Shown piece by piece: positions 38,655-50,317 of a stretch of DNA of 64,000 nt. Made by a program: the position numbers and the translations under genes. How positions within the stretch are numbered: position 1 is the stretch's first letter; the number at the start of each line of letters is the position of its first letter. Origin of the DNA: Agaricus subrufescens (taxonomy: Eukaryota > Basidiomycota > Agaricomycetes > Agaricales > Agaricaceae); the NCBI GenBank assembly GCA_029945375.1, contig CM057059.1:2976001-3040000 (forward strand), given 5' to 3'. The notes beneath the pieces were generated by a model that worked only from the letters and a program-made list of their open reading frames with translations, made no database searches and had not been told where the DNA came from.

Positions 38655-41600
38655 ATGTCACCATGGAGTCCCCAGCCCCAAGGCCTGGAGGAAATTTTGC
38701 GCACTATCCATGAGTCTACCGACATGAACATCGCCGTGCAGCGTTCCATCACACAGGCGAGTCTCCCTCCATCCTTGCGCTCTCTCGTCCCGGGAGCTCA
38801 TCCTTGTCTGCATTGGCATCATAGAAACTCAACTCGTTTACGCGTATCCCCGAGTACATCGCCTACTTGGCTTATATCCTTAGTGCTATGACTGACCAGG
38901 AGGATCGCATTCGTACCATCGCTGGCTATCTGCTAAAGAACAATTCTCGCCTCATCTTGCAGGCCCCAATTGAGGTTGCAGAGTATGTCAAGTCTGCGGT
39001 ACTGAAGGCATTCAATGATTCGTCGATCATGATTCGTAACGCCGCGAGTCAGGATATTGTCTCTTTTCTTGGTGTCCTTGAACCCAGAAACTGGCCAGAA
39101 TGCTTGCAGCAGCTGGTGAACGCGCTGGATGCCTCCGATTTGGACAGGCAAGAGGTGAGCGGCCCTTAAACACGTAACGTTCTCGGCCCCGGCCTACTAC
39201 AATCCGCCCAACCCCGTTGGTGGAGGCGGTCGCCGTGCCATCTCGGCCGGGAACGTTAGGGTCATTATGTTTACTCAACGTCCCTTCAGGCCGCATTTAA
39301 TGCTCTTGAAAAAGCTTGTGAAGATTATCCACGCAAGATGGACATTGAGATCAATGGGACAAGGCCACTTGACTACATGATTCCCAAATTCCTTATGCTC
39401 TCTGAGCACAGTTCGGCCAAGATGCGATCGCACGCAGTCGCATGTCTTTCACACTTCGTCCCTCTCAACTGCCAATCTTTGTTTATCCATATCGACAGCT
39501 TCATCGCTTGTCTGTTCAAGAGAGCATCGGATGATGATCCCTCTGTGCGACGCCATGTCTGCCAGGCCCTTGTTCTCCTTCTCGCAGCCCGCCCGGAAAA
39601 ACTTATGCCTGAAATGAATAATGTTGCGGAGTATATGCTCTATTCTACGAAAGACAAGAACGAAAACGTCGCCCTGGAGGCTTGTGAGTTCTGGCTTACG
39701 TTTGCAGAAGATGCCGATCTTGCACCATATCTACACCCGCTTTTGGGGAAGGTAGCCCCTGTGCTACTGGATTGCATGGTCTATGGAGAAGATGACTTGC
39801 TATGGTTGGAGGGTGACGCCGAGGATGCTGCCGTTCCCGATAAAGAGTCTGATATCAAGCCGCGTCATTACGGAGGCAAAGCGCACGGTTTGGAACGTGA
39901 AAGCACGGATCCCAGTCAACAGGCGAAACCTCGCATTGGCGCTTATGGCGAGGAGACTATTGATACTGATGACGAAGATGATTACGATGACTATGATGAT
40001 GACTTTGCAGAGGAGATGTCGACGGAATGGAACTTGCGGAAATGCGCTGCGGCAGCTCTCGATGTCCTCGCTGTCAGATTTAGTGGTGATCTACTAACCG
40101 TTCTCCTCGGTCCCTTGAAGGAAAAACTTTGGAGTGAGGATTGGCTACAGAGAGAAAGTGGTATTTTAGCCTTAGGCGCTATGGCCGAAGGTATGTGAAC
40201 TCTTTCCGGTCCGTGATTCTTGTATTCACGTAATGGTAGGCTGCATTGAGGCCATTGAACCCCATCTACCGACGCTGATACCATACCTCATTCAAACGCT
40301 CAATGAACCGAAGGTATGGGCCTTGTTATTAAACCATATCAGTCCTCTCTAACTTTATTTGAAGCCTCTTGTACGGTCGATCACCTGTTGGACCCTTGGG
40401 CGATATGCCAGCTGGTGCACTCAGCCAATCTCCGAAGAGCATAAACGGAATTTCTTTATCCCTACTATGGAAGGTGTACGTTACAGTTGAAATTATTCTT
40501 TGATTGTGGCTGATATGTTCTTCTAGCTCCTTCGTATGGTATTGGATAACAATAAACGCGTCCAAGAAGCTGGCTGTAGCGCTTTTGCTACTCTTGAAGA
40601 AGACGCGGGCCCAGAACTCGCTCCTTACTTGGAGCCCGTCCTTCGAAACCTAGTCTTTGCTTTCGAGAAGTATCAGCACAAAAACATGTTGATCCTGTAC
40701 GATGCCGTCGGTACTTTGGCTGATGCCGTTGGTCGTGCCTTGGCGAACCCCACCTACGTGGAGATTTTGATGCCCCCGTTGACCAATCGATGGGCAAAAC
40801 TAAAGGATAACGACGAGGATTTGATTCCCCTGTTGGAGGTATGCATTTCCTCGTCCTGCGTTGATAACAACCATTCTGAGCACATGTGATATTAGTGTCT
40901 TGCCTCCGTGACTATTGCGATGGGCCAGGCATTCTTGAACTATGCAGGGCCGGTCTTCGAGCGATGCAACAACATTATTCACCAATCGCTCCTTGCCTAT
41001 CAAGCCTTCCAACAGAATCCTGATCTTGATGAACCTGGAGGTTCGTTCTTGGTCGTCGCCCTCGACCTGCTTTCTGGCTTGACTCAGGGTCTGGGAATGG
41101 CATTGGAGCCTTTCATCACGACAAGCACACCAAACATGCTAAGTCTGTTGACATTCTGCTTGAAACATCCGCAGGCTCCTGTAAGGCAATCGGCGTATGC
41201 ATTGGTTGGTGATATGGCAATGGGATGCTTTGTACTGTTACGTCCCCACATGCCCGGCATCATGCAAGAGCTGATCCAGCAGCTCGATCCTGAGCCTAAA
41301 TTTGAGTTCATTAGCGCTTCGAACAACGCTGCCTGGTCTGTTGGCGAAGTTGCTTTGCGTTATGGCCGGGGTGAGTGACTCCTTTCTGTTGTGGATGTAA
41401 ACAGAGAGCTGACCTTTGTTGATCTCTTAGATGATCCTGAGTTTCAGCAGTGGGTAAACCCACTGATTTTACGTCTTATTCCCATTCTTCTGCACCCCAA
41501 GGCGCCTAGGAGTTTACATGAGAACGCCGCCGTTTCCATAGGTCGTATTGGACTTATGCACCCTGCCCTCGTCGCACCCCGTCTACCTGAGTTTGCTCAG

Positions 41601-41938
41601 GCTTGGTGTCAAGCTTTGTATGAGATTCGCGACAACGACGAGAAAGATTCTGCTTTCCGCGGTCTATGCACTCTGGTACAGACCAACCCCGCTGGTATTG
41701 CCAAGGTGCGTGTGTGATAAATATTTGGCTAAATAACGCTGACGCAGTGGATTTCCAGAGCTTATTATGGTTTTGCAACTCTATCATTCGCTGGAATCAG
41801 CCTTCGCCAGAACTCAACAACATGTTCAGCACGTTACTTCAAGGATTTAAGTCCCATGATGAGGCCGGATGGGCGGCCCAGATGGCCTCATTCCCTCCCG
41901 TTATCCGGGATCGGTTGGCCACTCGATATGGTGTCTAA
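38655..41938 (+). CDS. KAP104: Transportin (karyopherin beta-2, Kap104-like)
   Basis: A nuclear import receptor of 919 residues that carries PY-NLS cargoes such as mRNA-binding proteins through nuclear pores, released by Ran-GTP. Nine exons: 38655-38756, 38825-39154, 39290-40190, 40240-40313, 40365-40475, 40527-40838, 40896-41370, 41431-41705, 41759-41938. The protein is built of HEAT repeats. Diagnostic blocks are [12 protein letters not shown] at the N-terminus, an acidic loop ([18 protein letters not shown], about residue 368) as in transportin repeat 8, [48 protein letters not shown] and the C-terminal [15 protein letters not shown]. The first intron begins with GC (CAG|GCGAGT). All exon phases close without breaks. 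Confidence 0.92.
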
Positions 41939-42900
41939 ATATAAATGCGCACTGCAACGGCGAAATACTTGCCTGGCCTCAGCATTAGTCTGTCCTGGGG
42001 TTGTAATCCGCATAAACAGTGAACGGATACGGTTTTCTTCAGACCATCCACTTCAAAGTTTATAGCACATCATCTCATGCCAAACTCTCCCTATCTGTCC
42101 TCTTTCTCGTCTGTGCTCTCTTTCTGATCCTCGTTTTTCTGTCTCTGGCTTTGTTACATCGGGAGCTTTTCTTCCTTTTCATTCCCTTGTTGCAGAGAAT
42201 CTCATATTTTCACCTTTTTTCGTCCCCCTCCCCTAGTCCCAATCCCGATTACCTCTGCACTACCTCGAATTCCTCCCGATCCTGCCCCACCGCATTTTTC
42301 TCTGCATGTTTAGCCTTGTATCTCCCGGATGTCTCAATTTTTTTAGGTAGTTAGTTTAGTGTAGCTTTGAACCCATATCCATGACTCGAATGATTAGAGG
42401 TACGAGCCGTCACAGGCAGCACATGGATTTTTGTTTTGCGCTGCCGAGGCTTAACCTCTACTTCAATCTTATATCATTTTTAGGTAGCATTAGTAGTTAG
42501 TAGTAGTTACATAGTAGATAGTCAGTAGTATAGTTTTTCACTCAACTTTTTAGTAGATAGGAATTTCGCGACAACTTTTTTTTTCCCGTTTCCTCTTCAT
42601 TTGAGCTTACTAGGCTGGTGGTGTGATTTGGGCTTTGGATGTCTTATATGCCTTATATTTTCTTTTGGATAAATGGAGGGGGTTTCTCAATGTAGTGATA
42701 GCGAACGAGTCACGTTGGTGCGTAGTTCGTCTCGACATCATTGACTCGACTAGGCAAGCAGAAACCAATTCATATGAAATAAAGATAAATTCAAGAAAAA
42801 AAAGACCCCTGTATGGTACACATCGAGCTGAACCAATTAGATCGAACTCACTAACCACATCAGCACATTATCACTACCACATCCGAAACGAAAAGCAGAC
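41939..42900. other. Convergent 3' region, T-rich
   Basis: Between the stops of transportin and the lectin gene. T-rich, with runs such as TAGTAG repeats near 42490-42535. No gene seen. Confidence 0.5.
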
Positions 42901-44617
42901 TTAAAACCGTTTTTCGTTCGCGTATGGACTTCGATACCTCCCGCCACCCATAGGAAACATGCCGTTACTGCTACCGGCACCACCACCCATGCCCATTCCC
43001 ATGCCCATGCCACCGCCTCCAAGGTTGCCACTGGATCCGAAACCTCCATAACGTTTTCTACGTTGATATTCGTTCCACCCATACCAGCCACCACCAACGG
43101 CTGCAACCAGTAAAAGAAGTTTGAACAAGAAACCAAACCAGCTTCCACTTTCTGAACTGCCTGAAGAGGATGAGCTGGATTTGGAGCTGCCAAATAGGCC
43201 GCCTTTTTTGGCTTTGTCTTTTGGGTTGTTTTCGGGGGATAGGATTGCTGATGATGTTGTTACAGATATGATGCTGGAAGAGGTGGGTCAGCGATGAGGT
43301 ATCACAAAGGATTTGTGGACTTTGGGGAGGGAAGAGACATACTCGTGAGCATCAGAGACGTCGCCTGTCATTGCGCTGAAGCCGAGGTACATGGTGCTGG
43401 GTAATGTGACGCCTTCGATGTAGAAACAATCTGACCAATCGTCCCCTATAGTGAAAAAGAATTAATTGATCGACAGAGTGTTTTGTTGGAGGAGGGACTG
43501 GGACATACAGGCTTTATATTGTACTTTGACATCGAGGAATGAGCCTTTTACATATGTCACTTTGAGCTTGGTAGCGACGTTCGTCCGGCGAATGTTGGCC
43601 TACATGTTTGTTAGAAGGTTGAATGTGTTGGATGAGACAGCGATTTACGGAGCATCCACCGATAGCTTGGTCGTCTCCGTCGTTGGCAAAGTTGTAGCTT
43701 TGGCTTCCGTTGAATATGAAACCGGAAATGCGAGGGAAAGAATATGTATGTCGGGAATTAGCGTAACTGGAAGCTTATACTTTAGACTATGAACGGAGGG
43801 TATGGAGAAAAGACGCACGTATCAACAATGACTGCGAGGCCATTGAAGTTGTCTGTGAAGGAGTATGAACAAAAGAGTTCAAGTGGATAGAGGACAATAT
43901 TCGACCTTTGCTTCCAAAAACGGGACCTGGCTGAGCTCGTTCAGCGGCAAGCCACATTGCGAGGCCGTCGCCGAATAAGTGAGTAGAGTCTCCGGAGATC
44001 TGAAAAACAGTTTTACCCATTAGCATGATGAGATGAGGCGACTGAAAGAGTCTTACCTTGTATTCTACTTCAACGACAAAATTTGATGGCGCCAGAGCGA
44101 GGCGAGACCATAACCATCCCTATGACGTTACTCAGTCAACCCCAACGTTAATTAGACGATATTGGTCATACCATCAAGGATGGTTTATTTCGTGTTAGTC
44201 GGACATGTTTGTTCGTGTTCTGAAAGGTGGTCATTAGTTTTTTGGTATTCTGGAGACGATGTAATTGACGCACGATGTAGGCGTCGGCACCAAAGTCCCA
44301 CCACCTGCAGTAGATGGTTAATGGAGTTAATGGAGTGGTGCAAATGGAAGAGTGGCATGCCTGTTTTGAAGATCCTGATCAATATAAGGAGCGTATAATG
44401 AATGCGTTCGGAGGTTCAGGGTCTACGAGGTAGAAATTTGTGAGTTGAGATTATGAAGAGGTAATTTTCCCCAAGCGTGAATACATACTCTGTCAATCGT
44501 GCGGTTTCCAATCCGCGTGGTGACTTCGCCGCTGCCTGCTTGCACTCCGACGAATAGAAGCGACGACCATACGACAAGGCTGGCGACAGAGAACATGCTA
44601 GAGAAGAGAGAAAGCAT
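42901..44617 (-). CDS. L-type lectin cargo receptor (VIP36/Emp46-47-like)
   Basis: A type I membrane protein of about 380 residues that binds high-mannose glycoproteins and cycles between ER and Golgi. It begins with a signal peptide (MLSLFSSMFSVASLVVWSSL, start 44615-44617). The luminal lectin domain has APYIDQDLQNRWWDFGADAY, DSTHLFGDGLAMW, NFNGLAVIVDTY, YNFANDGDDQAIGGC and VKVQYKAWDDWSDCF. A Ser-rich stalk precedes a transmembrane segment (FLFKLLLLVAAVGGGWYGW) and a short tail with QRRKRYGGF, a GlyMet repeat and a C-terminal NEKRF. About eleven exons. The second intron starts with GC (CAG|GCATGC). A longer upstream frame to 44878 has no conserved sequence and was not used. Confidence 0.88.
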
Positions 44618-44715
44618 TTTGCAAAGCCAGGTCTGGACAAGCGAGCCCGCTGCTGGGCGAGAAACGAAAAAGAGTGTGCAGTTCCGCGCCGCCAATTCAG
44701 TCATTGCCACGGAGG

Positions 44716-44729
44716 TGACGTCACGTGAC
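44716..44729. promoter_or_regulatory. CRE/E-box-like palindrome upstream of lectin gene
   Basis: TGACGTCA overlaps TCACGTGAC, about 100 bp before the lectin ATG. TGACGT(CA/G) cores are recognised by bZIP factors such as ATF/CREB- and Hac1-type proteins. Function here is inferred only from position and sequence. Confidence 0.45.
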
Positions 44730-45338
44730 CCACCCCCCACACCAGCCCGTCTCCAAGATTCCATCCCAGTTTGTTTCGTCCACCAGTGCTGGCAGAGCGG
44801 TCGACGCGCACTAGCAGTTATTTTGTCATTCATCTGCCTTTTGCCCGCTTGGCGCTCCGTGGTGGACGGCTCTACCATTACAATCTCCGGAACACGGTGA
44901 TAATAGCGTCATACATCTAGGCCCCAAATTGAAGGGACCGCCCCACAGACATTCGGGACTGGTGCGGAACATCTGGCGCGCGCTTGATTTCTCATGTACA
45001 CGGAGTTCGGGTCTTGTCTTCGTCGCCGAATATATCAACCGACAACACAAGAACAAAAAGTTGCTATGGTTGGGTAGTACGTGAAACAATGACCCATTTG
45101 TTCATCCGCTGACTCTAGCTTCGCCAAGACTCCATTGTCTTGCGTGGTTATCAGGAGGGACTCCCCTTATGTGTTAATTCAATCTCATGTCCACGATCAA
45201 GGTTTCGTTTTGATCTTTCCCACTGGTTAGGATAAGGAAACCCCGAAGGCTGTGTGTCTTCTAAGTCAGAAAAGCCATAGAGCTTCGAACTATATATACT
45301 GTTTTTCACTCACCTTGCACAGCCTAGCGGATCCATTC
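44730..45338. other. Divergent promoter region
   Basis: Between the lectin gene and the NACHT-like gene. TATATATACTG near 45290 may serve the plus-strand gene about 45 bp downstream. No gene recognised. Confidence 0.4.
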
Positions 45339-47618
45339 ATGTCTCCAGCAGTGGAAAGACCCCCCCAAAGTCCAAAACGTCGCGTAAGTTTCAGCAATCC
45401 GTTCCAGTTATCGCTGTCCCCCAAGGAAAAGGAACCCAAGTGTGTTTGAATGGTCCTTCGTATAATGCTCTAAAACTCCTTTTACCATAGATTGAACGAG
45501 CGCCGCACGAAAGAAACACATGGTGCGAAGTTTTATGGTGAGCGATTTCCCGATATTCCAGAGCCTATGATAAAAACTACCGCCACAGTCATGCACGTCA
45601 ATGGCCTCGGCCCCACGTCAATTCAAAGACAGTACAGGGTGACTATCGTATCTGGCGAACAGAAGATAGTCACATCCTGGGGTTCGCCAGGAAAAAATGG
45701 GTTGTCCGTTGACGACTCTATAACGTAAGTATAGCATCTTGCGGCAATTAAATGCCATCTGATTTTCTGTGCGTAGCATGCACTTGTTCGAAACCTCTCC
45801 TGTTACCTTCAGCATTGAAAGGCGGCATCGCATGGGACGGCCTATCACTGTGGCGGAATCTGCCACGTCGGATTTATCCGATCTGATGAGTCGACAGCAA
45901 GGCGACCGTTCTAGTGCGTCGTGTCCTTTAAACTTGAGGCAACTTCTTTTTCATCTCTTTACGACGATTCTAGAACCTATAGCCATCGACCTCGAGGTAG
46001 AGTCACGGCCCGTGACAATTCAAGTCCGCGTCCAAACCTACAACATTATCTCTGAAATCAAAGTTAGAGATCAAAGGCCCCAAGCTATATATGAAAATTA
46101 TCCCGCGACAGTGTCAAGCGTCGCTGAGACGCTGGGTAGGCTTCTCCCCAGGCTCAAGCAAAGTGTAAGTTTTTTCGTGAGCACGCTCAAAAATAAGACT
46201 GATACATGATGCTTTGATCCCAACAGCAGCAAATGGCATATCAGATGCTGTATTTCTTTCTTCGAGAAATGAAAGATGTATGTGAGCTGGAATTACGATT
46301 TCCAATGACTAACGAGAGGACAGTATATGGCTGAACATCGCCGTGACGTTTCGTCTTTCGATGTTGAGGATAGCATATGGCGTTTCCTGCGCGAATCCAC
46401 CAGATATATGCAGAATATTGCTGACTCGAAGTCGAAGGCACTTCCCGATGGAGACTTCAGTCCAGCAAGCATCATCTTTCGGGGATTCTCCACCGTGTTC
46501 CTGCTCCACCGACCCCAAGGATCCGATTTAGGTACCCACTTCATGGATATCCCAGCCCGCAGTATGTTAATTCTTAAATCTAGATGGCAAGGAAAGGAAA
46601 ATCTTGTTGAATCAACTCGATGTGCTTCTGAAAGCACTGCTTAACGAGACTCCCTACGCTCCGAGGTTGTTGTCCCGTGAGTGAAAGTCACTTTTTAAAT
46701 CGAGTTTTCTGATAACCTACTCCTTTAGTATCACCCGAGTATACTATTCTACAAAGACTGGAGGGTGTGAAAATGACGCCACCTCGCTTTCAAGAACAAG
46801 ACAATGAAGTTTTCTTAGCCAAGGAGGACACCACCTTCCATGAGATTTCTCGCTGGCTGGTCAATCCTGAGGCTGAGCAACAAGTTCTCTGGCTTTCAGC
46901 GAAAAATGATTGTGGAACAAAGAATCAGGTGGCAACCATGTTTTTGAACACAGCCGGAGTCATTGGGCTTCCTACTGTATATTATTCCTTTACTCAGGCC
47001 AACGCCGACAAGGAAGATGGCCGTTCAAGTCTCACAAGTATGATGGACAACATCATCTATCAATTTGCCCGTTTCGATTCGACTCTCGCCAATTCCTTCA
47101 AATCTGCGCTTCAAACGGGCGATATCTTTTCGTCTTCCGATGACTTTGATTCCCGTTTCCAACTGTTGTTACGGTCCTTACTTTCCTTGGACTTTGCCGG
47201 CAATGCCAAGATGGCTCCGGTTCTTCTCCTGATTGATGATCTTGAACTGCCAACGGACGGCCCAACTTCATCGGAATACAACCAATTCCTTCAACTTCTC
47301 CATGAGGCTACAAAAGCTAAGCTTCAAGTCTCACCACCAACTTCGCCAATGCCCAACTCTTGCTCCCCCTCCTTATTCCCTGGTTCAAATCCTTCGATTC
47401 CTCCCTGCGATTCTTCACCGCTGCCCTCATTCCTTCGTATCGTCATCATGAGCCGGTCTTTGGGAAACCAACCTGCATTGATTGAAAAGTTCGCTCTTAT
47501 ACGAGATTATCGTCAATTTATGGCGACCAAGAAGGAAAAGGGGAAGGGAAATCAGAGGGTCAAGGCGCCGTTGACACCTATTGCTGAGACCGGTTCGCAG
47601 AGTGGTACGGAAGCTTAG
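45339..47618 (+). CDS. NACHT/STAND-like protein with degenerate P-loop
   Basis: A protein of about 654 residues in seven exons: 45339-45439, 45491-45724, 45777-46164, 46227-46277, 46324-46531, 46584-46676, 46729-47618. The N-terminal 300 residues are not recognised. The C-terminal half follows a NACHT layout: EISRWLVNPEAEQQVLWLSA, then where the Walker A GxxGxGKS should be it reads KNDCGTKNQ, then TVYYSFTQ, a helical stretch, APVLLLIDDLE (Walker B-like) and LRIVIMSRSLGN (sensor-like). ATP binding is therefore doubtful. No WD40, ankyrin or TPR tail follows; the protein ends in a low-complexity tail. It looks expressed in design, since phases close across all introns, so I call it a gene and not a relic. 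The 52-nt intron 46532-46583 is needed to join GSDL to DGKERK. Confidence 0.65.
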
Positions 47619-48016
47619 CGACGCAGGATTTCGCGGGAAATCATGGATGTAAGAAGGCGAAATCACATTTATGTTTGGGTGGTTACTGTTGTTACTGTTG
47701 TCGTTGTCGTTGCTGTTTTCTCTGCAGTTCGTGGGTGATTATAATTGGGATTGTTTGACCTGGTTTTTGTGATGTACTGAAGTTTCGTGGACATGTACTG
47801 CTGTAATTGTACGAAGTTGCGGGAACATTACGGTGATTTGTTTATCAATGGCGCGAATTCGGGATATCATCATATTGACACGCAGATCCTTGTCAAACAG
47901 CGGGATTTTTAGGATAATCAACACGAGTCTTGCTTCTCCAGGACGCCATACCCTTATTTGGTATAAGCCAGTAAAACAAACAAAGGTACCCCAGGACGTC
48001 ATACTCATTCTTGACT
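47619..48016. other. Intergenic
   Basis: The 3' region of the NACHT-like gene, with a GTT-rich tract at about 47680-47725, and the upstream region of RIT1. No gene recognised. Confidence 0.4.
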
Positions 48017-49891
48017 ATGATCTGTGATGACACTTTTGATGACACCCATGCTTTGGCTACACTTCGGAAGGAATCCCTGGATATCTACAACCGCCTTCAT
48101 TCTATTGAAGAGGATATCGCGTTCGTGAATGACATCCAGAATCATTACCCCAATTTCCCCCTGTTGCGTGAGTGTATTTTCTGAAAATTCAACCCAAATT
48201 TACCGGCTGACAGGGTGTGGATGTAGCGAATTTACGTTGTGGTGCTTGGTATACGGATCCTGCTCTCGTTAGTGTTCCAATCCTTGAAAGCACCGGTGGA
48301 GGCTTCCATCGTGTTTAGGCGATAGACACACCTGCATACTTCAAATCTACCGACGGGCATACTGGGAATTGGGGTTTTAATCTAAGACGAGCAAATCTAC
48401 ATCTCCTACCTCTAATCTCTGAGAGGCATGGGTAAGTTCTAGAGTTTTTTTTTTGCTTGTGTTGAGGGTCAGTGCTTGACCCCTTTGTGAGTGCAGACTC
48501 CTACTCGTAGACTCGACGCGGGCAGGAAAACGTATGCCTGACGCGTTATCGAAAACAGTACCTATTTGGTGTTGTGTTGTCAACCGCGCTATTCTCTTAC
48601 GACGCCAGCGTCGGGGTGAGAGTTGTTCGGAGTGGGATATACATTTGTATACGTCTCCGAGCGCTGTTAGTGCTCAAGAACATGATCAGATCACGCGAAA
48701 GTTGGATGATTGGGCAGAGGCATTAGCTGTGAGTATATGCTCTTTTTGTTTTTTCTATGAGGGGTCATGAACTGAAGTTGAGTTCGGTTTTTAGGATTCT
48801 TCTTTTGATATTCCACTTGACCTTCGAGCACCCCTTCGACCGGTTTGGATCACACCCTCTATGACAAGTCTTCCAACGTTTCCTGCGGTATTTGCACCAC
48901 CGCTGTTCCTTCCAATTGTCTGCGTATCGGCGTCGAAACAAATTGAAACTGGCACAGAAAGACGTGCATCTGGTTTCGTTTATGTGCAAGGTTCCGGAGA
49001 TGATCATGAGTTATGGGGGATGGTGAGCGATTTATTTTTATGTGAATTATTCGTCTAGCTAATCATTCTGTTACTAGGGACTGACCCCAAAAGTTTTCTG
49101 GAAACATAGAAACGAGTTGATATCGGCTTCTCGTACCGACCTTGAAGATATAATCAATCAAATCATTTCGTCATCTCCTTCAAACATCATTTCCCCTCTA
49201 TCTTTTTTAGAACTAGTTACGCCACCAACACCGATCAAAAAGATCCAAGGTCGTATCTGCCTTTCTTCTTATGAGCCTGACGACCTCCATGCTCTACTAG
49301 TTTCATTGAAATCAACAGCTCCACGAGATCCACGAATGGCATACATCATCCTTGATTATTCTTCCATTGACAGCACCAACATTCATACAGCATCACCCGC
49401 TAATATCCTACACATACAAGCCGCAACAAAAAGCAAAAGCAAATCTGATACTCATTTCTTACAACATATTCTTCCAATCACCATTCCATTTATACAAACG
49501 CATCTTTCTCTCCACCCTTCGAATGTAATATTCGTCGTTGAAGGATGTGGTACAGACCCTGGATCTCGCTTGGATACGAGTGCTGGTATCGTCGTTACCG
49601 CCATCCAGTTATTTTTTGATGAAGATGGGGTTTGGGTGGTAGGTGTTACAGGGGACGATGAGAAATTACACAGTAATAGTACGTGTTCCCTCTTGTTCGG
49701 TCTTTTGATTTCATACTAACTTTAATAACTTAGTTGTTGCTGATAAGAAAAGCATTCGTAGGAGGTTGGAGTGGATCATTGAGAGCGAGCCGCGCGTGAA
49801 TCCGTCTCGTGCGACACTTAAACGTGTTAATGAGTATTTGCTTACACCTAGGATTTATCTCGGCCCTACTGAGAACCGGTTTGGGAAGTGA
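48017..49891 (+). CDS. RIT1: Initiator tRNA phosphoribosyl transferase
   Basis: Adds 2'-O-ribosyl phosphate at position 64 of initiator tRNA-Met, which keeps that tRNA out of elongation. About 507 residues in seven exons: 48017-48167, 48227-48267, 48319-48431, 48497-48728, 48795-49022, 49078-49678, 49734-49891. The motifs are strong: SLDIYNRLHSIEEDI, NLRCGAWYTDP, AYFKSTDGHTGNWGFNLRR, LLLVDSTRAGKRMPDALSKT and PIWCCVVNRA, then in the C-terminal domain VIFVVEGCGTDPGSRLDTSAG. The last is the phosphatase-like fold block of this family. The start is the first in-frame ATG before the conserved helix; an extra 5' exon cannot be excluded. Confidence 0.9.
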
Positions 49892-50317
49892 AATTTTTGT
49901 GCGAGTGATGTGATGGTTTCGTAGTGGTGTCTCTTCCCCCTGTCATTTATCAAGGGCAGGTGGAGCTATGCAATGTTAGTAACGACGACGACGCCAGATT
50001 TCGCATGTCTAAATGAATGTTTATATATATATACGTGATACTTTACATAGAGTGGGTATATTCATTTATACATTGGAAGCAATTCATCAAAGATGATCAC
50101 AAATCTGGGGAGAGCTTTACCACACAAGTAAAGTGTGCTACGTACTACGTAAATCACATAAACCCCCCAGATATTCTTGGCCTCTTTTTACATCACTGAC
50201 GCAAAAGGCCGTTTTGAAGAAAGTGAGAGAAAGACTCTCATTCACCCGTGCGTGTCCGCAGTGCGAAAAAAAAGGAGAAACAAGGGAACAAAAGGAAAAA
50301 AAGAATCGAAGCACGAC
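49892..50317. other. Convergent 3' region
   Basis: Between the stops of RIT1 and the DUF4203 gene. Short TATA repeats near 50023-50035. No gene seen. Confidence 0.5.

Noticed and set aside
44618..44878. N-terminal extension of the lectin to an ATG at 44878
   Set aside because: It would bury the signal peptide and run through the CRE-like palindrome; no conserved sequence.
46562..46583. A 22-nt ultra-short intron in the NACHT-like gene
   Set aside because: A 52-nt intron from the donor at 46532 gives the same downstream frame with normal size.
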